In this document: positions 9,048 to 18,375 of the stretch, one piece after another | How the letters are laid out: every line of letters starts with the position of its first letter | Position numbering within the stretch: the first letter of the stretch is position 1 | NCBI GenBank assembly: GCA_910585895.1 | Contig: CAJUHY010000001.1 | Location: 62,001-126,000, forward strand | Length of the DNA: 64,000 nucleotides | Origin: an uncultured Lachnospiraceae bacterium | Lineage (GTDB): Bacteria; Bacillota; Clostridia; Lachnospirales; Lachnospiraceae | Direction of reading: 5' to 3' | Translations under genes and position numbers: made by a program | The notes under the pieces: model-generated | The model's database searches: none | Told to the model about the DNA's origin: nothing | What the model saw: the letters and a program-made list of their open reading frames with translations, nothing else

Positions 9048-10672
9048 TACTCCGCCCTCCTGACTCTGCTGCCATCCTGAATCATCCTGCTGGAACTGCT
9101 GACAATCTCCTGATCCCTTGTCAGTACTTGTTCTTCCAACGCTGCCTCTGTATCATTTTTATCCAAAACTTCCACATTCAGACGTCTAACTGCCAGTTGT
9201 GTTCCCAACACGCCTTGCTCTTCCTGGAGTATCAGCACATAATATCCATTTTGCTCCTCATGCAATGCCGATAAAGGAATTATCGAGGAATAACTCTCTG
9301 TCTTGGGTACAATCTCGGCATCTACCATTATCCCCGGCTCTAAGACTCCCTCTGGCAAATCAATGGTTAAATCCAGCATAGCGCTGTCCTGCTCATTCGC
9401 TGTTACATTAGAAACCACATAATCTGTGATGACATCTTTGCTGCCAAAAGCCTTTAAACTCACCGGGCTTCCCTTGCTGACATATTTCTCGTTGGACTTA
9501 TCAACTGACAGTACAATTCTGCCGCCTTTAGAGGTATCCTCCATCCGCATAGCTGCACCATCCGAAGTAAAATCACCCGTGCTCACCAAAATCTGCGTGA
9601 TTACGCCGCTGACTGCTGCCTTAACCTCCCCCTGCGCGGTCTGCAGGGCAAGAAGTTTATTTAATGCCAAATCCTGCTGTTGCCTTATAATCTCATTTTG
9701 TTTCTGGGTACTGTCTTCTGCACTCTGAGGTCTTGCTGCATCTTCTATCGCTCTCACTGCAGAGCGGACACTGTCTGTCCTCGATGAGACAGCTGCATCA
9801 TAAGCAGCCTTCGCTTCCGCCACTGCCTGCTCAAGAGCCTCCTTTTCAGCTTCCCTCTCTTCCGCGCTATCGCCAGATGTCCCCTGGCTGCCCTGCTCAG
9901 ACGAGTTCCCTTCAGATGAACCATCCGCTCCCTGATTCGATGAATCGCCCTCCGCCGGGTCTCCTGCTCCCCGATTGGAGTAACCGCCCTCCGCCGGGTC
10001 TCCTGCTCCCTGATTGGACGATTCTTCTTCTGCCGGGTCCTCTTGCCCCTGCTGCTTCTCCCCGGCATCCGTGCCGTCCTCTTTCTTAGGGCCTTCCCCT
10101 TCGGGCTGCTCATCTTCCCCCAGATTCCCGGTTGCTGCACCGCCATCTCCTGATGAGGCACTGCTGTTGATAAAATCCTGCAGTGCCTGCTCGGCTTCCT
10201 CCCATGCTTTCTTAGCTTCCGCTACCGCTGAGTCCCCCTGCGATACCGCCTGGTTATAATCCTCCTGCGCACGCTGCCTGGCAGTCTGGCGGTTACTTTG
10301 TTCAAAAGCTTTGGCGTTTGCTACATCCTGATTCTGCAGCTTCGTCTTCTCCAATTCCTGCTGAGCTGCCAGAATCTGTTCCTCCAGCTCCTCCAGGTCC
10401 AAACGAAACAGCACTTCCCCTGCCTCTACAGACTGCCCCTCCCGTACACAGATTTCTTTGACTCGCTGACCGCTCTCCGTATAAATGGCAGCCTCCTGCC
10501 CAGCCTGTACCCTGCCGCTTGCCTTTACTTTATGCTTAATCGTCCCTGTTGTTATTTTTACCGTATCAACGCGCGCCATAGAAGCTCCGTTCACCGCTCT
10601 TGACAAGATGGTAAAGATGAGCATCAATGCCAAAAAACCGCCGAATATTTTCATCACTTTCTTTCTGTCCAT
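9047..10672 (-). CDS. HlyD/MacA-family efflux adaptor with low-complexity insert
   Basis: A 541-residue membrane fusion protein, expected to join a MacB-like permease in export across the cell envelope. It has an N-terminal anchor (about residues 8-25), a lipoyl/barrel-sandwich half (TGTIKHKVKASGRVQ ... IYTESGQRVKEICVREGQSVEAGEVLFRLD), a coiled-coil hairpin, and a beta-barrel C-terminal half. The coiled coil is interrupted by an acidic, Gly/Ser/Asn-rich stretch with a 13-residue repeat. A GTG at 10708 is possible, but the ATG at 10672 follows AAAGGA. That ribosome binding site lies in one copy of a 9-bp target duplication, because a MITE-like element is inserted directly upstream. The next gene downstream overlaps its stop. 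Confidence 0.85.
   Translation of the reverse strand: MDRKKVMKIFGGFLALMLIFTILSRAVNGASMARVDTVKITTGTIKHKVKASGRVQAGQEAAIYTESGQRVKEICVREGQSVEAGEVLFRLDLEELEEQILAAQQELEKTKLQNQDVANAKAFEQSNRQTARQRAQEDYNQAVSQGDSAVAEAKKAWEEAEQALQDFINSSASSGDGGAATGNLGEDEQPEGEGPKKEDGTDAGEKQQGQEDPAEEESSNQGAGDPAEGGYSNRGAGDPAEGDSSNQGADGSSEGNSSEQGSQGTSGDSAEEREAEKEALEQAVAEAKAAYDAAVSSRTDSVRSAVRAIEDAARPQSAEDSTQKQNEIIRQQQDLALNKLLALQTAQGEVKAAVSGVITQILVSTGDFTSDGAAMRMEDTSKGGRIVLSVDKSNEKYVSKGSPVSLKAFGSKDVITDYVVSNVTANEQDSAMLDLTIDLPEGVLEPGIMVDAEIVPKTESYSSIIPLSALHEEQNGYYVLILQEEQGVLGTQLAVRRLNVEVLDKNDTEAALEEQVLTRDQEIVSSSSRMIQDGSRVRRAE
9905..10040 (-). repeat. 39-bp coding tandem repeat in the adaptor gene
   Basis: About three and a half copies of a 39-base unit encode a 13-residue repeat of the form SSNQGAGDPAEGG, in a larger acidic low-complexity region. 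Such repeats change length easily by slippage. They lie in the middle of the adaptor's coiled-coil hairpin. Confidence 0.75.
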
Positions 10673-10689
10673 ATGCAATTCCTTTCTAT

Positions 10690-10966
10690 CACGGAAATCA
10701 ATTTTCACAATATCCTTTCATCTGTCAATATATCTCTACACTGCCGTATGTTGCATATACCCACACGAACGGGACAACACTTTGGCAAACTAACTGCTAA
10801 CTGCAACCACATCCCTCAGGAAAGCCTTCGTGCTGGGTTTCCGTAAGCAGTGGATTTTGCCTTCGCTAAATACGTCCCTAAATTGTTCGCTTAGGGTATA
10901 TGCAGCCTCGGCAGTATGCAGATATTTTGATAAAACGAAAGGATATTCCGAAAATTGATTTCCGTG
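10690..10966 (+). mobile_element. MITE-like palindromic element A (277 bp) with 9-bp target duplication
   Basis: The ends are inverted repeats starting CACGGAAATCAATTTTC, complementary over about 28 bases with few mismatches. A second internal inverted repeat (about 10741-10770 against 10887-10916) makes the whole element fold back. It is flanked by perfect direct repeats CCTTTCTAT (10681-10689 and 10967-10975). It has no meaningful reading frame. A second, shorter relative lies at 39691-39802. The duplicated 9 bases contain the stop codon of the upstream permease gene on one side and the adaptor's ribosome binding site on the other, so both genes stayed intact. Confidence 0.9.
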
Positions 10967-10971
10967 CCTTT

Positions 10972-11883
10972 CTATTCTTTTACCGCGCCCGCCATTATTC
11001 CCTGTTCCAGGTAATCCTGCCCTCCCAGAAACACCATTACTGCCGGGAGAAATGTAACCACAGATGCCGCAAACGCCATGCCTGATTTGTCCACGCTTGT
11101 GATATCCGGCAGGAAAATAGACAGTGGAAATAAACTTTTATCTTTCAGAAATGTCATCGGCTGTTCAATCAGGCTCCAGTATTCTAAAAATCCCAATACC
11201 ATACAGGCAATAATCCCGGAAGAACCTATCGGCAGCGCAAGGTACAAAAACAGCTGCCAGTCTTTGGCTCCGTCCAGTTTGGCGGATTCAATCAAACTGT
11301 CTGGTATTTCCGCAAAAAAACGGTACATGATAAACACCGGAAACGTAGAGAACACACCCGGAAGTATGATGCCCCACTGGCTGTCTGTAAGATTGAAAAA
11401 ATCCAGCACCAGGTAATCTGAAAGCATCAACACCTGGAACGGCAGCAGCATCAATATCATATAAAGCAGGAAAAATCCCTTTTTCCAGGGAAAATCATAT
11501 TTGGCAAATCCCCATGCCGCCATCGTCCCCACAACAAACTGCCCAACGAGGACGCCGAATGTTATTTTTACAGAATTCCAGAACATCACGAAGAATTCCG
11601 GAGAGTCCAAAAACAATTCCACATAATGCTGCAGTGTCGGAAACATCGGCAGCGGCGGAAATTCCGCGTAACCGCTTTTTCCCAGAAAAACTGCACCCAG
11701 ATAGTTTGCCAATTCATCATTTCCCATCAACGAACCTGAAATCAGAAAAATAATAGGATACAGTACTAAAAACGCCAACGCTGCAAAAAACAGCCACAGT
11801 AACGTACGCCCTGGATGGAAACCTGCCCATTTGCCTCTTATTTTTATACTATGTTGTCTGAAATATCTCATCATACCTGACAT
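10972..11883 (-). CDS. Carbohydrate ABC transporter permease, CUT1 type (MsmG/UgpE-like)
   Basis: A 303-residue inner-membrane permease with about six helices. The conserved cytoplasmic EAA loop is seen as IPDSLIESAKLDGAKDW, which docks the ATPase. It pairs with the permease gene 12 bp upstream and a solute-binding lipoprotein further up. The partner ATPase is absent, which is usual for CUT1 systems that share one MsmK/UgpC-type ATPase. Start choice is uncertain: the ATG at 11883 has AGGA very close, and ATGs at codons 4 and 5 are alternatives. The stop codon TAG lies inside the target duplication of MITE-like element A. Without the element, the adaptor ATG would follow by 13 bases. Confidence 0.88.
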   Translation of the reverse strand: MSGMMRYFRQHSIKIRGKWAGFHPGRTLLWLFFAALAFLVLYPIIFLISGSLMGNDELANYLGAVFLGKSGYAEFPPLPMFPTLQHYVELFLDSPEFFVMFWNSVKITFGVLVGQFVVGTMAAWGFAKYDFPWKKGFFLLYMILMLLPFQVLMLSDYLVLDFFNLTDSQWGIILPGVFSTFPVFIMYRFFAEIPDSLIESAKLDGAKDWQLFLYLALPIGSSGIIACMVLGFLEYWSLIEQPMTFLKDKSLFPLSIFLPDITSVDKSGMAFAASVVTFLPAVMVFLGGQDYLEQGIMAGAVKE

Positions 11884-11895
11884 AGTCCTTTCTTT

Positions 11896-12783
11896 TTATT
11901 CCTTTTTGTCCCATGCCTTCTGTAAAAGTACAATCAATACCAACAAAACAATACTTTCCAACACTGCTGCTGCTGCTATCTTGTCAAAAGAAAATGCACG
12001 GAACCAGTTATTGAACAGATGCTGCATCATATAAATACTCTCGTGTGGATAATCGCCGGCAACCAGATATGCCTCCCGAAACACTTTAAAAGAATTGAGA
12101 AAAGACAACACCGTGATGGTATAGAGCGATGACTTGAGATTCGGCAGCGTAATATAGAAAAAACACTGCCGCTCGCCGGCGCCGTCCACCCTGGCTGCCT
12201 CGTAAATGTTTGAGGATATCCCGGCAAGACCCGCCATCCAAAGAACAATATCATAACCAAGATTTTTCCAGATATAGCTGACAAACAAAATCCAGAATGC
12301 GCTCCCATTATTCATCCAGTCGCTGCCAACGATATCCAGGCTGCTGAGCCAATGGTTCAAAAGTCCCTGAGAGTGAAAGAGAAGCCGCCATACCAACGCT
12401 ACGGAAACTGCGGGCAGCGCCATCGGCATCAAAAATGCACTCTTAATGATTCCTCCATATTTACTCTTGTACAATGTTACTGCACAAAAAAGCGCAACGA
12501 TAATTAATACCGGAATACAGAGCAAGGTAAACAGAAACGTATTTTTCACGGCAAGCTGAAACGCCGTATTCCCCAACACTGTCTTGTAATTGTCAATCCC
12601 TACAAATCGGTTGTCAACCGCCCCTAAAAAGGAGCGGCGGACAACATCTGCATAAGGCAGGAGATAGAATACCATGACTCCCAGAAAACTTGGTAATATC
12701 CACAGGAATCCCCGCATATTTTTATGGCTACTATTTTTTCGGCTTTTCCTTTTCCCTGAAAATTTCTTTCTCATCCTCCGCAC
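11896..12783 (-). CDS. Sugar ABC transporter permease, CUT1 type (MsmF/UgpA-like)
   Basis: A 295-residue membrane permease. The N-terminus is basic (RKKFSGKRKSRKN), followed by about six helices and an EAA loop (ISSNIYEAARVDGAGERQ). It forms the heterodimeric channel of an importer with the next gene downstream. Translation probably begins at GTG 12783, after AGGTAGG. The ATG three codons later has GGAGG immediately adjacent, too close to use. The gene follows the disrupted solute-binding-protein gene by 60 bases, so the intact binding protein two genes upstream is probably its functional partner. The substrate cannot be predicted. Confidence 0.87.
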   Translation of the reverse strand: MRRMRKKFSGKRKSRKNSSHKNMRGFLWILPSFLGVMVFYLLPYADVVRRSFLGAVDNRFVGIDNYKTVLGNTAFQLAVKNTFLFTLLCIPVLIIVALFCAVTLYKSKYGGIIKSAFLMPMALPAVSVALVWRLLFHSQGLLNHWLSSLDIVGSDWMNNGSAFWILFVSYIWKNLGYDIVLWMAGLAGISSNIYEAARVDGAGERQCFFYITLPNLKSSLYTITVLSFLNSFKVFREAYLVAGDYPHESIYMMQHLFNNWFRAFSFDKIAAAAVLESIVLLVLIVLLQKAWDKKE

Positions 12784-12843
12784 ATCCTACCTGTTCTTTT
12801 CATGAAATTTCTTTACATACAACACACTGCCGTATCTTTCTAT

Positions 12844-15071
12844 TTATTCCGCCAGATAAATGTTTACTTTCTGCATGATGGCAGCCGCGCCCTCCTCAGG
12901 GCTCATTTCTCCTTTCAATACCTTTATCCCCTGTTCGACTACAGCATCTTTAATCACATCATCCTGCAAAGATGGAGTCGTCAGAGTTTCCACAAGTTCC
13001 GTCATCTTCTTAATTTCCTCTTCTGGCGTGGGTTCCATGGCACAACTAAGCATTTCGTCCATATCGCCGCCGCCAACACTGACAAGGTTTTCCTGCCCTT
13101 CAAACTCATGTCCGTCTATCACGCTGCGGAATGATTCTTTTTCCACCGGAAAACCACCGAATTGCGAAATCTTCTGTGCTTCCTGGGAAAACAGGTACTT
13201 CACAAATTCCTCTGCGATTTCGGGCTGCGCGCTCTTGCTGCTGATACCCAGCACCATTGCGGGGACAAATACATGGTCCGCCTGCCCCGGCATAAGATCT
13301 ATAACACCGTCTTTCAGCTTCTCATTAATGGCCTGCTGCATTCCATAATCCATATTTCTGGACAAACCAAAGTTCGTGTTGATTCTTCCGAATGCCAAAT
13401 CATAGTCTCCCCGAGAAAGATATACATCCTTGTCCGATTCCGTACCGGCGCCTTCTATTGTCACACTCATACCTGACGTTTCATCTTCCAGACTGCTGTC
13501 ATACTCACCGTATGCATTTTTCAGCTTCGTCAGAAATTCCGTAATCATTGTCTGATCCAAAGTTTTATCTTCCTTCTGCCAGGCTGCGCCGCAGGTATAC
13601 CAGAACTTTTCCACCACTGTCCCCGGCAGCATATTCACCATGGTATCTTTGCGCTCCATAAAGGCATTAAAATCTTCTCCTGCTGAATAGTAAGCGCTGC
13701 CAGCCTGAATCATAGGTATCATAAATCTTGCCGGGACTGCGCACAGCTGCCCCTGCGCATCCTGATAGGCATTGATGATATTCTCAAAGTAACTGCCGCC
13801 GCTCTCTTTCAACAGCGCGCTCAAATCTTTCAGGACACCTTTTTCTATATATGTTTCTACCGGCATTCCTCCAAAAGCAGCACATCTGGTCCATTCTCCG
13901 CCATGATTTCCGTTACCAGTGTCTTTAAGGCGTCGGAAACATTCATGCCATTATCCTCAGAGAGCGCCGTCTGATAATTGATATACACATCCGTATGCTC
14001 CTTTTGGAAGCGGCTGATGGACTGGCGAATCTCCTTATTATCATAGAGAGAATACATCTTCAGTTCCTTATCCGGTTTTGCCGGCGTGTCGGCAGAATAA
14101 GTGTACTTTAAAACGCAGATCCCAGTCGCGGAGGAGGCATTTGTATCATTGGCAGCTACCAGCAGATTCTGCTCATCTATCATCGCCAGGGCAATGGGAT
14201 AAAAAGCCGGCGCTCCCAGAGAATTCATGTCCCCATCTATCAGCTGCTCCATCACGCTTCCGCCAAATTTATAATGATACAGTCCGCCTCCTGAAAGACA
14301 ATAGATACTTTCCCCGCCATCCAGCGTATCGACCGCACGGAAAAAACTGTTCTCTAAACCGCCTTGTCTCAAAGCCTCCTCGGAAGCTTTCTGTTCCCCA
14401 GTCTGCATATCGTAGCAGAGCACCTCTGCCTCATCCTGCGCAATCAGCGTATTTCCCACAGCATATATCTGAATCGCATTGGTAGTTGCATCAAGCTCAT
14501 AAGTATATTTCACACTGCCGTCTGAGACGTTTATCTGATAGACTGTCCCAGCGGCATCTTGCACAACAACCCATTCATTGCCCGGAAACTGTAAGTCCAT
14601 AATGGAATTTGTAAGGCCTCCATCTTCCGGCTGTCCTTCTCCTGTTTCCGGCTGCTCTGCATCGCCCTCCCCACTTCCACAGACTTGTTTACTGCCGAGC
14701 CGACCTTTCCCTCGTTTTGGGGAAGCTCAAAGGACATCTTATCTGTCTTACCCTGCTTATCCAAAAGATAGAAAACCGGATGGAAACCGCCGCCTCCAGA
14801 TACAATTTCATTAAATACACATACTACCTGTCCACCGGGGGATATCGCAGCGTAATCCATCCAGCCATTTTCCTGGTCCTGCACTTCCGCCGGCAAATCA
14901 TATACACTCTTCCAGGTTTTGCCAGCGTCTGTCGACTCCCAGACCCCGGACTTCCCATTATCTCCATTCGAGCCGACAATGCGCAGGCTGCCATCCTCCA
15001 ATTTTTTCATATCATATCAAGATTGCTGTCATCAACGTCCCTATCACTCGTCTCCATTTTCTATACTTCAT
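12844..15071 (-). pseudogene. Disrupted propeller/solute-binding lipoprotein gene (paralogue of the gene at 15230-17491)
   Basis: Three open pieces together align with the intact neighbour. Lesion 1: after the original start at 15071 (good GGAGG) and a signal-peptide stretch MKYRKWRRVIGTLMTAILI, the frame stops at once and the region equal to about 58 residues, including the lipobox cysteine, is missing. Lesion 2: a frameshift lies between about 14600 and 14715, in the linker region. Lesion 3: one base is lost near 13868, where the intact copy reads LDGMPVQTYIEK and this one reads LEECR-stop before re-entering frame at MPVETYIEK. The C-terminal half is otherwise well preserved, so decay is recent. 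The upstream operator repeats are also preserved. Confidence 0.85.
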
Positions 15072-15121
15072 ATTATGTCCTCCTTTACTGTTTGTAGGCT
15101 AGAAATACGATAACACAAGTT

Positions 15122-15172
15122 TCTCTAACCTCTCTCTAATTTTATAAGAAATTTTTAGAGATAAAATAGAGA
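15122..15172. promoter_or_regulatory. Predicted response-regulator operator (copy upstream of the pseudogene)
   Basis: Two TCTCTAA boxes (15122-15128, 15133-15139) are 11 bases apart, followed in inverted orientation by TTAGAGA (15155-15161) and ATAGAGA (15166-15172), again 11 apart. The same arrangement occurs at 17550-17600. Direct repeats phased by one helical turn are typical for OmpR/PhoB-family binding. Confidence 0.7.
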
Positions 15173-15229
15173 CGGCTCCGGGCATATACCGCTGCAGACA
15201 TTCCGTACCAATGCGCACAAACTGCCCAA

Positions 15230-17491
15230 TTACTCTGCCAGATAAATGTTGACTTTCTGCAAGATGGCAGCTGCGCCCTCCTCGGGACTTATTTCTCCTT
15301 TCAGCGCCTTTACCCCCTGTTCAACCACGGCCTCCTTTATCACATCATCCTGCAAAGATGGGGTCGTCAGAGATTCCACAAGTTCCGTCATCCTCGTGAT
15401 TTCCTCTTCTGGCGTAGGCGCATCCATATATTCAATCGTATCCCCATCATGGAGATGGGCGGTAATAATATTTTGTTCTTTTTCATACTCGTGCCCATCT
15501 ATGGCACGGCGAAAAGACCCTTCCTCCACCGGAAAACCATTTTCCCGCGTAAGTATATCCTGTGCTTCATTCGGGCTAAGCAGATATTTGACAAATTCCT
15601 CTGCCAACTCAGTCTGTGAACTCTTATTGCTGATACCAAATACCATGGAAGGGACAAATACATGCTCCGCCTGCCCCGGCATTAAATCTACACATCCATC
15701 CGTCACCCTCTCATTGATTGCCCCCTCTAATCCATAGCTCTTATGTCCGCACAAGCCGAAATTCGTGTTCCAATTCCCCTCTATCAACTCAAAATCTCCA
15801 GCAAACAAGGTCAAGTCTTCTCGGTCGTAGTCCTCTATGTTACTGTCATACTCACCATATCCATTTTTCAGCTTAACCAGAAATTCTGTGACCTTTTCCT
15901 CATCCAACGTGCCATCTTCTTGCTGCCAGGCTGCGCCGCAGGTATACCAGAACTTTGCTACCACGTTTGCCGGCCGCATATTAACCATAGTATCTTTACG
16001 CTCCATAAAATCATTAAAATCTTCCCCAGGCGAATAATACCTGCTGCCCGCCTGAATCATCGGAATAAAGAACCTTGAAGGAACTGCGCACAGCCGCCCC
16101 TGTTCATCCTGATAGGCATTGATGATATTCTCAAAGTAACTGCCCCCGGTCTCTTTTAACAGCGGACTTAAATCTCTCAACACGCCTTTTTCAATATACG
16201 TTTGTACGGGCATTCCATCTAACATCAATACATCCGGTCCATTGCCCGCCATGATTTCCGTCGTCAATGTCTTTAAGACGTCGGAAACCGTCATTCCATT
16301 ATCCTCTGAAAGCGCCACCTGGTAATTCACATTTACCTCCGAATGCTTTTTGCGGAAACGATTAATCATCTCACGAATCGCCCCATCATCATAGAGAGAA
16401 TATATTTTCAGTTCCTTATCTGGTCTGACCGGTGCATCTGCAGAATATGTGTACTTATATAACACCATTCCTTCTGTACCGGAATCACCTTGGGCAGCTA
16501 CCATGAGATTCTGCTCATCTATCATCGCCATCGCCATCGGATAGAACTCCGGTGTTCCCAGAGTATTCATGCTTCCATCAATCAGCTGTTCCAACACGCT
16601 GCCGCCAAATTTATAATGGTACAGTCCGCCCGAGGAAAGGCAGTAGATGCTCTCCCCGCCATCCAACGTATCCATTCCCCTGTAGGTGCCGCTCTTTGCC
16701 CCTTCGCTGCTCAGCGTTTCTTCCGCTTGTTTCTGCTCCCCGGTCTCCATATCATAGAGAACCATCCGGTCGCCTGATTGTACAATCAGGGTATCCCCCA
16801 TGGCAAACATTTCAGAAGGATACATGATGGAATCCATCTTATACTCGTGTATCACGCTGCCGTCCGCTGCAGCTATCTGAAATATTGTTCCATTCCGGTC
16901 TTGCAGCACCACCTGTTCATTTACCGGAAATCGCAATTGGTCAACCTCGTTTGACACATCTTCATCCTCTGGCCAGTTTTTATCTTCTTCTAATTCCGGA
17001 AGTTCAAAAGGTATCTGATTTGCCTTGCCCTCCTTATCAATGAGGTAAAGCATGGAATTAAAATTATCTGCTGCAAATTCTGTGAATACGCACATTATCT
17101 GCCCATCCGGGGATAACGCAGCACGTTGAACAGCGCCAGCTGCGGATGTCCGCAATTCTTCTGGAAAATCATATAATTTATTCAAGTTGTTTTCACCATC
17201 GTCCGACAGTTCCCAGACTGCATGATTCACGCCAGCCGAAGCAACCAGGCGCAGACTTCCATCTTCCAGTCTTCTCATGTCAAGAACATAGTCGAACTTT
17301 CCCCCTACGCTCAACTCTTCCTCCAGAAAACGTCCTCTCGCCGACTCCTCTCCTCCCTGGGCATCCTTGCCGCCTTCAATTCCCTGCCCATTTTCTCCTG
17401 CGCTGTTCTTACTGCAGCCGGTAAGAACAGCGCAAATCAATATTGCTGCCAGCAGCAGCCCCAGAACTCTTTTCCATTTTCTACATTTCAT
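15230..17491 (-). CDS. Lipoprotein fusing a propeller-like N-terminal half to an extracellular solute-binding protein
   Basis: A 753-residue lipoprotein. The signal peptide ends in LTGC with the lipid-carrying cysteine at residue 26. Residues of about 45-370 show repeated beta-rich blades (LEDGSLRLVAS, LSPDGQIMCVF, DTLDGGESIYCLSSGGLYHY) resembling a beta-propeller. Residues of about 385-753 are a family 1 solute-binding protein (start ELKIYSLYDDG; NGPDVLMLDG; QEDGTLDEEKVTEFL; GFPVEEGSFRRAI). Family 1 binding proteins deliver sugars or oligosaccharides to CUT1 permeases, and two such permeases lie downstream. The propeller half is unusual for an importer subunit and may sense or bind a polymer. 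Start at ATG 17491 with GGAGGA, not the upstream in-frame candidate at 17560. Likely controlled by the divergent two-component system. Confidence 0.85.
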   Translation of the reverse strand: MKCRKWKRVLGLLLAAILICAVLTGCSKNSAGENGQGIEGGKDAQGGEESARGRFLEEELSVGGKFDYVLDMRRLEDGSLRLVASAGVNHAVWELSDDGENNLNKLYDFPEELRTSAAGAVQRAALSPDGQIMCVFTEFAADNFNSMLYLIDKEGKANQIPFELPELEEDKNWPEDEDVSNEVDQLRFPVNEQVVLQDRNGTIFQIAAADGSVIHEYKMDSIMYPSEMFAMGDTLIVQSGDRMVLYDMETGEQKQAEETLSSEGAKSGTYRGMDTLDGGESIYCLSSGGLYHYKFGGSVLEQLIDGSMNTLGTPEFYPMAMAMIDEQNLMVAAQGDSGTEGMVLYKYTYSADAPVRPDKELKIYSLYDDGAIREMINRFRKKHSEVNVNYQVALSEDNGMTVSDVLKTLTTEIMAGNGPDVLMLDGMPVQTYIEKGVLRDLSPLLKETGGSYFENIINAYQDEQGRLCAVPSRFFIPMIQAGSRYYSPGEDFNDFMERKDTMVNMRPANVVAKFWYTCGAAWQQEDGTLDEEKVTEFLVKLKNGYGEYDSNIEDYDREDLTLFAGDFELIEGNWNTNFGLCGHKSYGLEGAINERVTDGCVDLMPGQAEHVFVPSMVFGISNKSSQTELAEEFVKYLLSPNEAQDILTRENGFPVEEGSFRRAIDGHEYEKEQNIITAHLHDGDTIEYMDAPTPEEEITRMTELVESLTTPSLQDDVIKEAVVEQGVKALKGEISPEEGAAAILQKVNIYLAE

Positions 17492-17549
17492 ATTAACTTC
17501 CTCCTTTACCCTCCTTACTATATTCTGTAATAATAAGATAACATAATAT

Positions 17550-17600
17550 TCTCTAACCATTCTCTAAATTCCCTTTGATTTTTTAGAGATTAATTAGAGA
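17550..17600. promoter_or_regulatory. Predicted response-regulator operator between the lipoprotein gene and the two-component system
   Basis: TCTCTAA boxes at 17550-17556 and 17561-17567 and inverted TTAGAGA boxes at 17583-17589 and 17594-17600, each pair 11 bases apart. It sits between divergent genes, so it can serve both. A -10-like TAAAAT follows on the plus strand at about 17610, and AT-rich -10-like sequence lies on the minus strand near 17525-17540. Confidence 0.72.
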
Positions 17601-17694
17601 TAACTATGGTAAAATAAAATAAAATAATTTTGCCCGCTGAAACAAAAACGCAGGCATAACTGTCACCCGAATATAGAGAAAGGCTTTCACAACC

Positions 17695-18375
17695 ATGCGA
17701 ATTCTGATTATTGAAGATGATAAATCCCTTGCCGAAACGCTCCGTTTCCAGTTGGAACACAATAATTTTGAGACGGACGTGTGCCACGACGGCGAAGAAG
17801 GGCTGCACTATATTGAACAGCAGGCTCATGATTTGATTCTGCTAGACCGTATGATTCCCGGATTGGACGGCATTTCCGTCTTAAAAATCACCAGGGAGAA
17901 AAATATTTCCACGCCCATTATCTTTGTCACCGCCTTAGGAGCCCTCAATGACAAGATAACCGGACTTGACTGCGGCGCAGATGATTACCTGGTAAAACCA
18001 TTTGATTTTGAGGAACTTCTCGCGCGGATACGCTGTATCTTAAGACGCCCGTCCAAATGGGAGGGCAGCAAGCCCATCGAATATGGGGACTTGTCCTATG
18101 ATACTGATCAGAAAAAACTGCGCTGCAAAAACCTTTCCTGCTCGCTCTCCGCAAGGGAAGGCGATTTGCTGGAATTTTTTCTGCGCAATCCCGGGCAGAC
18201 AATCCCCAGGACGTCCATACTTTCAAAAGTCTGGGGAATTGATGCGGAAGTTGAAGAAGGGAATTTAGACAATTACATTTATTTTGTCCGCCGACGCCTG
18301 CGGAGCGTGGAAAGCTCCGTGGAACTGAAAACTATCCGGGGTGTCGGCTACCAGTTGGAGGTACCGCATGTTTAA
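17695..18375 (+). CDS. OmpR-family response regulator
   Basis: A 226-residue regulator. The receiver domain (residues 1-115) has the acidic pair EDD at 7-9, phosphoacceptor Asp51 in LILLDRMIPG, the T/S position in FVTALG and the lysine in DDYLVKPFDF. The C-terminal winged helix (about 125-222) has the usual RTSILSKVWG ... NYIYFVRRRLR ... IRGVGYQL. It binds DNA after phosphorylation by the kinase that overlaps its end by 8 bases. Divergent to the lipoprotein gene. The 11-bp-phased repeats in the shared intergenic region and upstream of the pseudogene copy are its best candidate sites. Confidence 0.95.
   Translation: MRILIIEDDKSLAETLRFQLEHNNFETDVCHDGEEGLHYIEQQAHDLILLDRMIPGLDGISVLKITREKNISTPIIFVTALGALNDKITGLDCGADDYLVKPFDFEELLARIRCILRRPSKWEGSKPIEYGDLSYDTDQKKLRCKNLSCSLSAREGDLLEFFLRNPGQTIPRTSILSKVWGIDAEVEEGNLDNYIYFVRRRLRSVESSVELKTIRGVGYQLEVPHV

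Noticed and set aside
14078..14485. Plus-strand open frames opposite the solute-binding pseudogene and the intact copy
   Set aside because: They mirror the coding strand, lack ribosome binding sites and show no domain sense; they are shadows.
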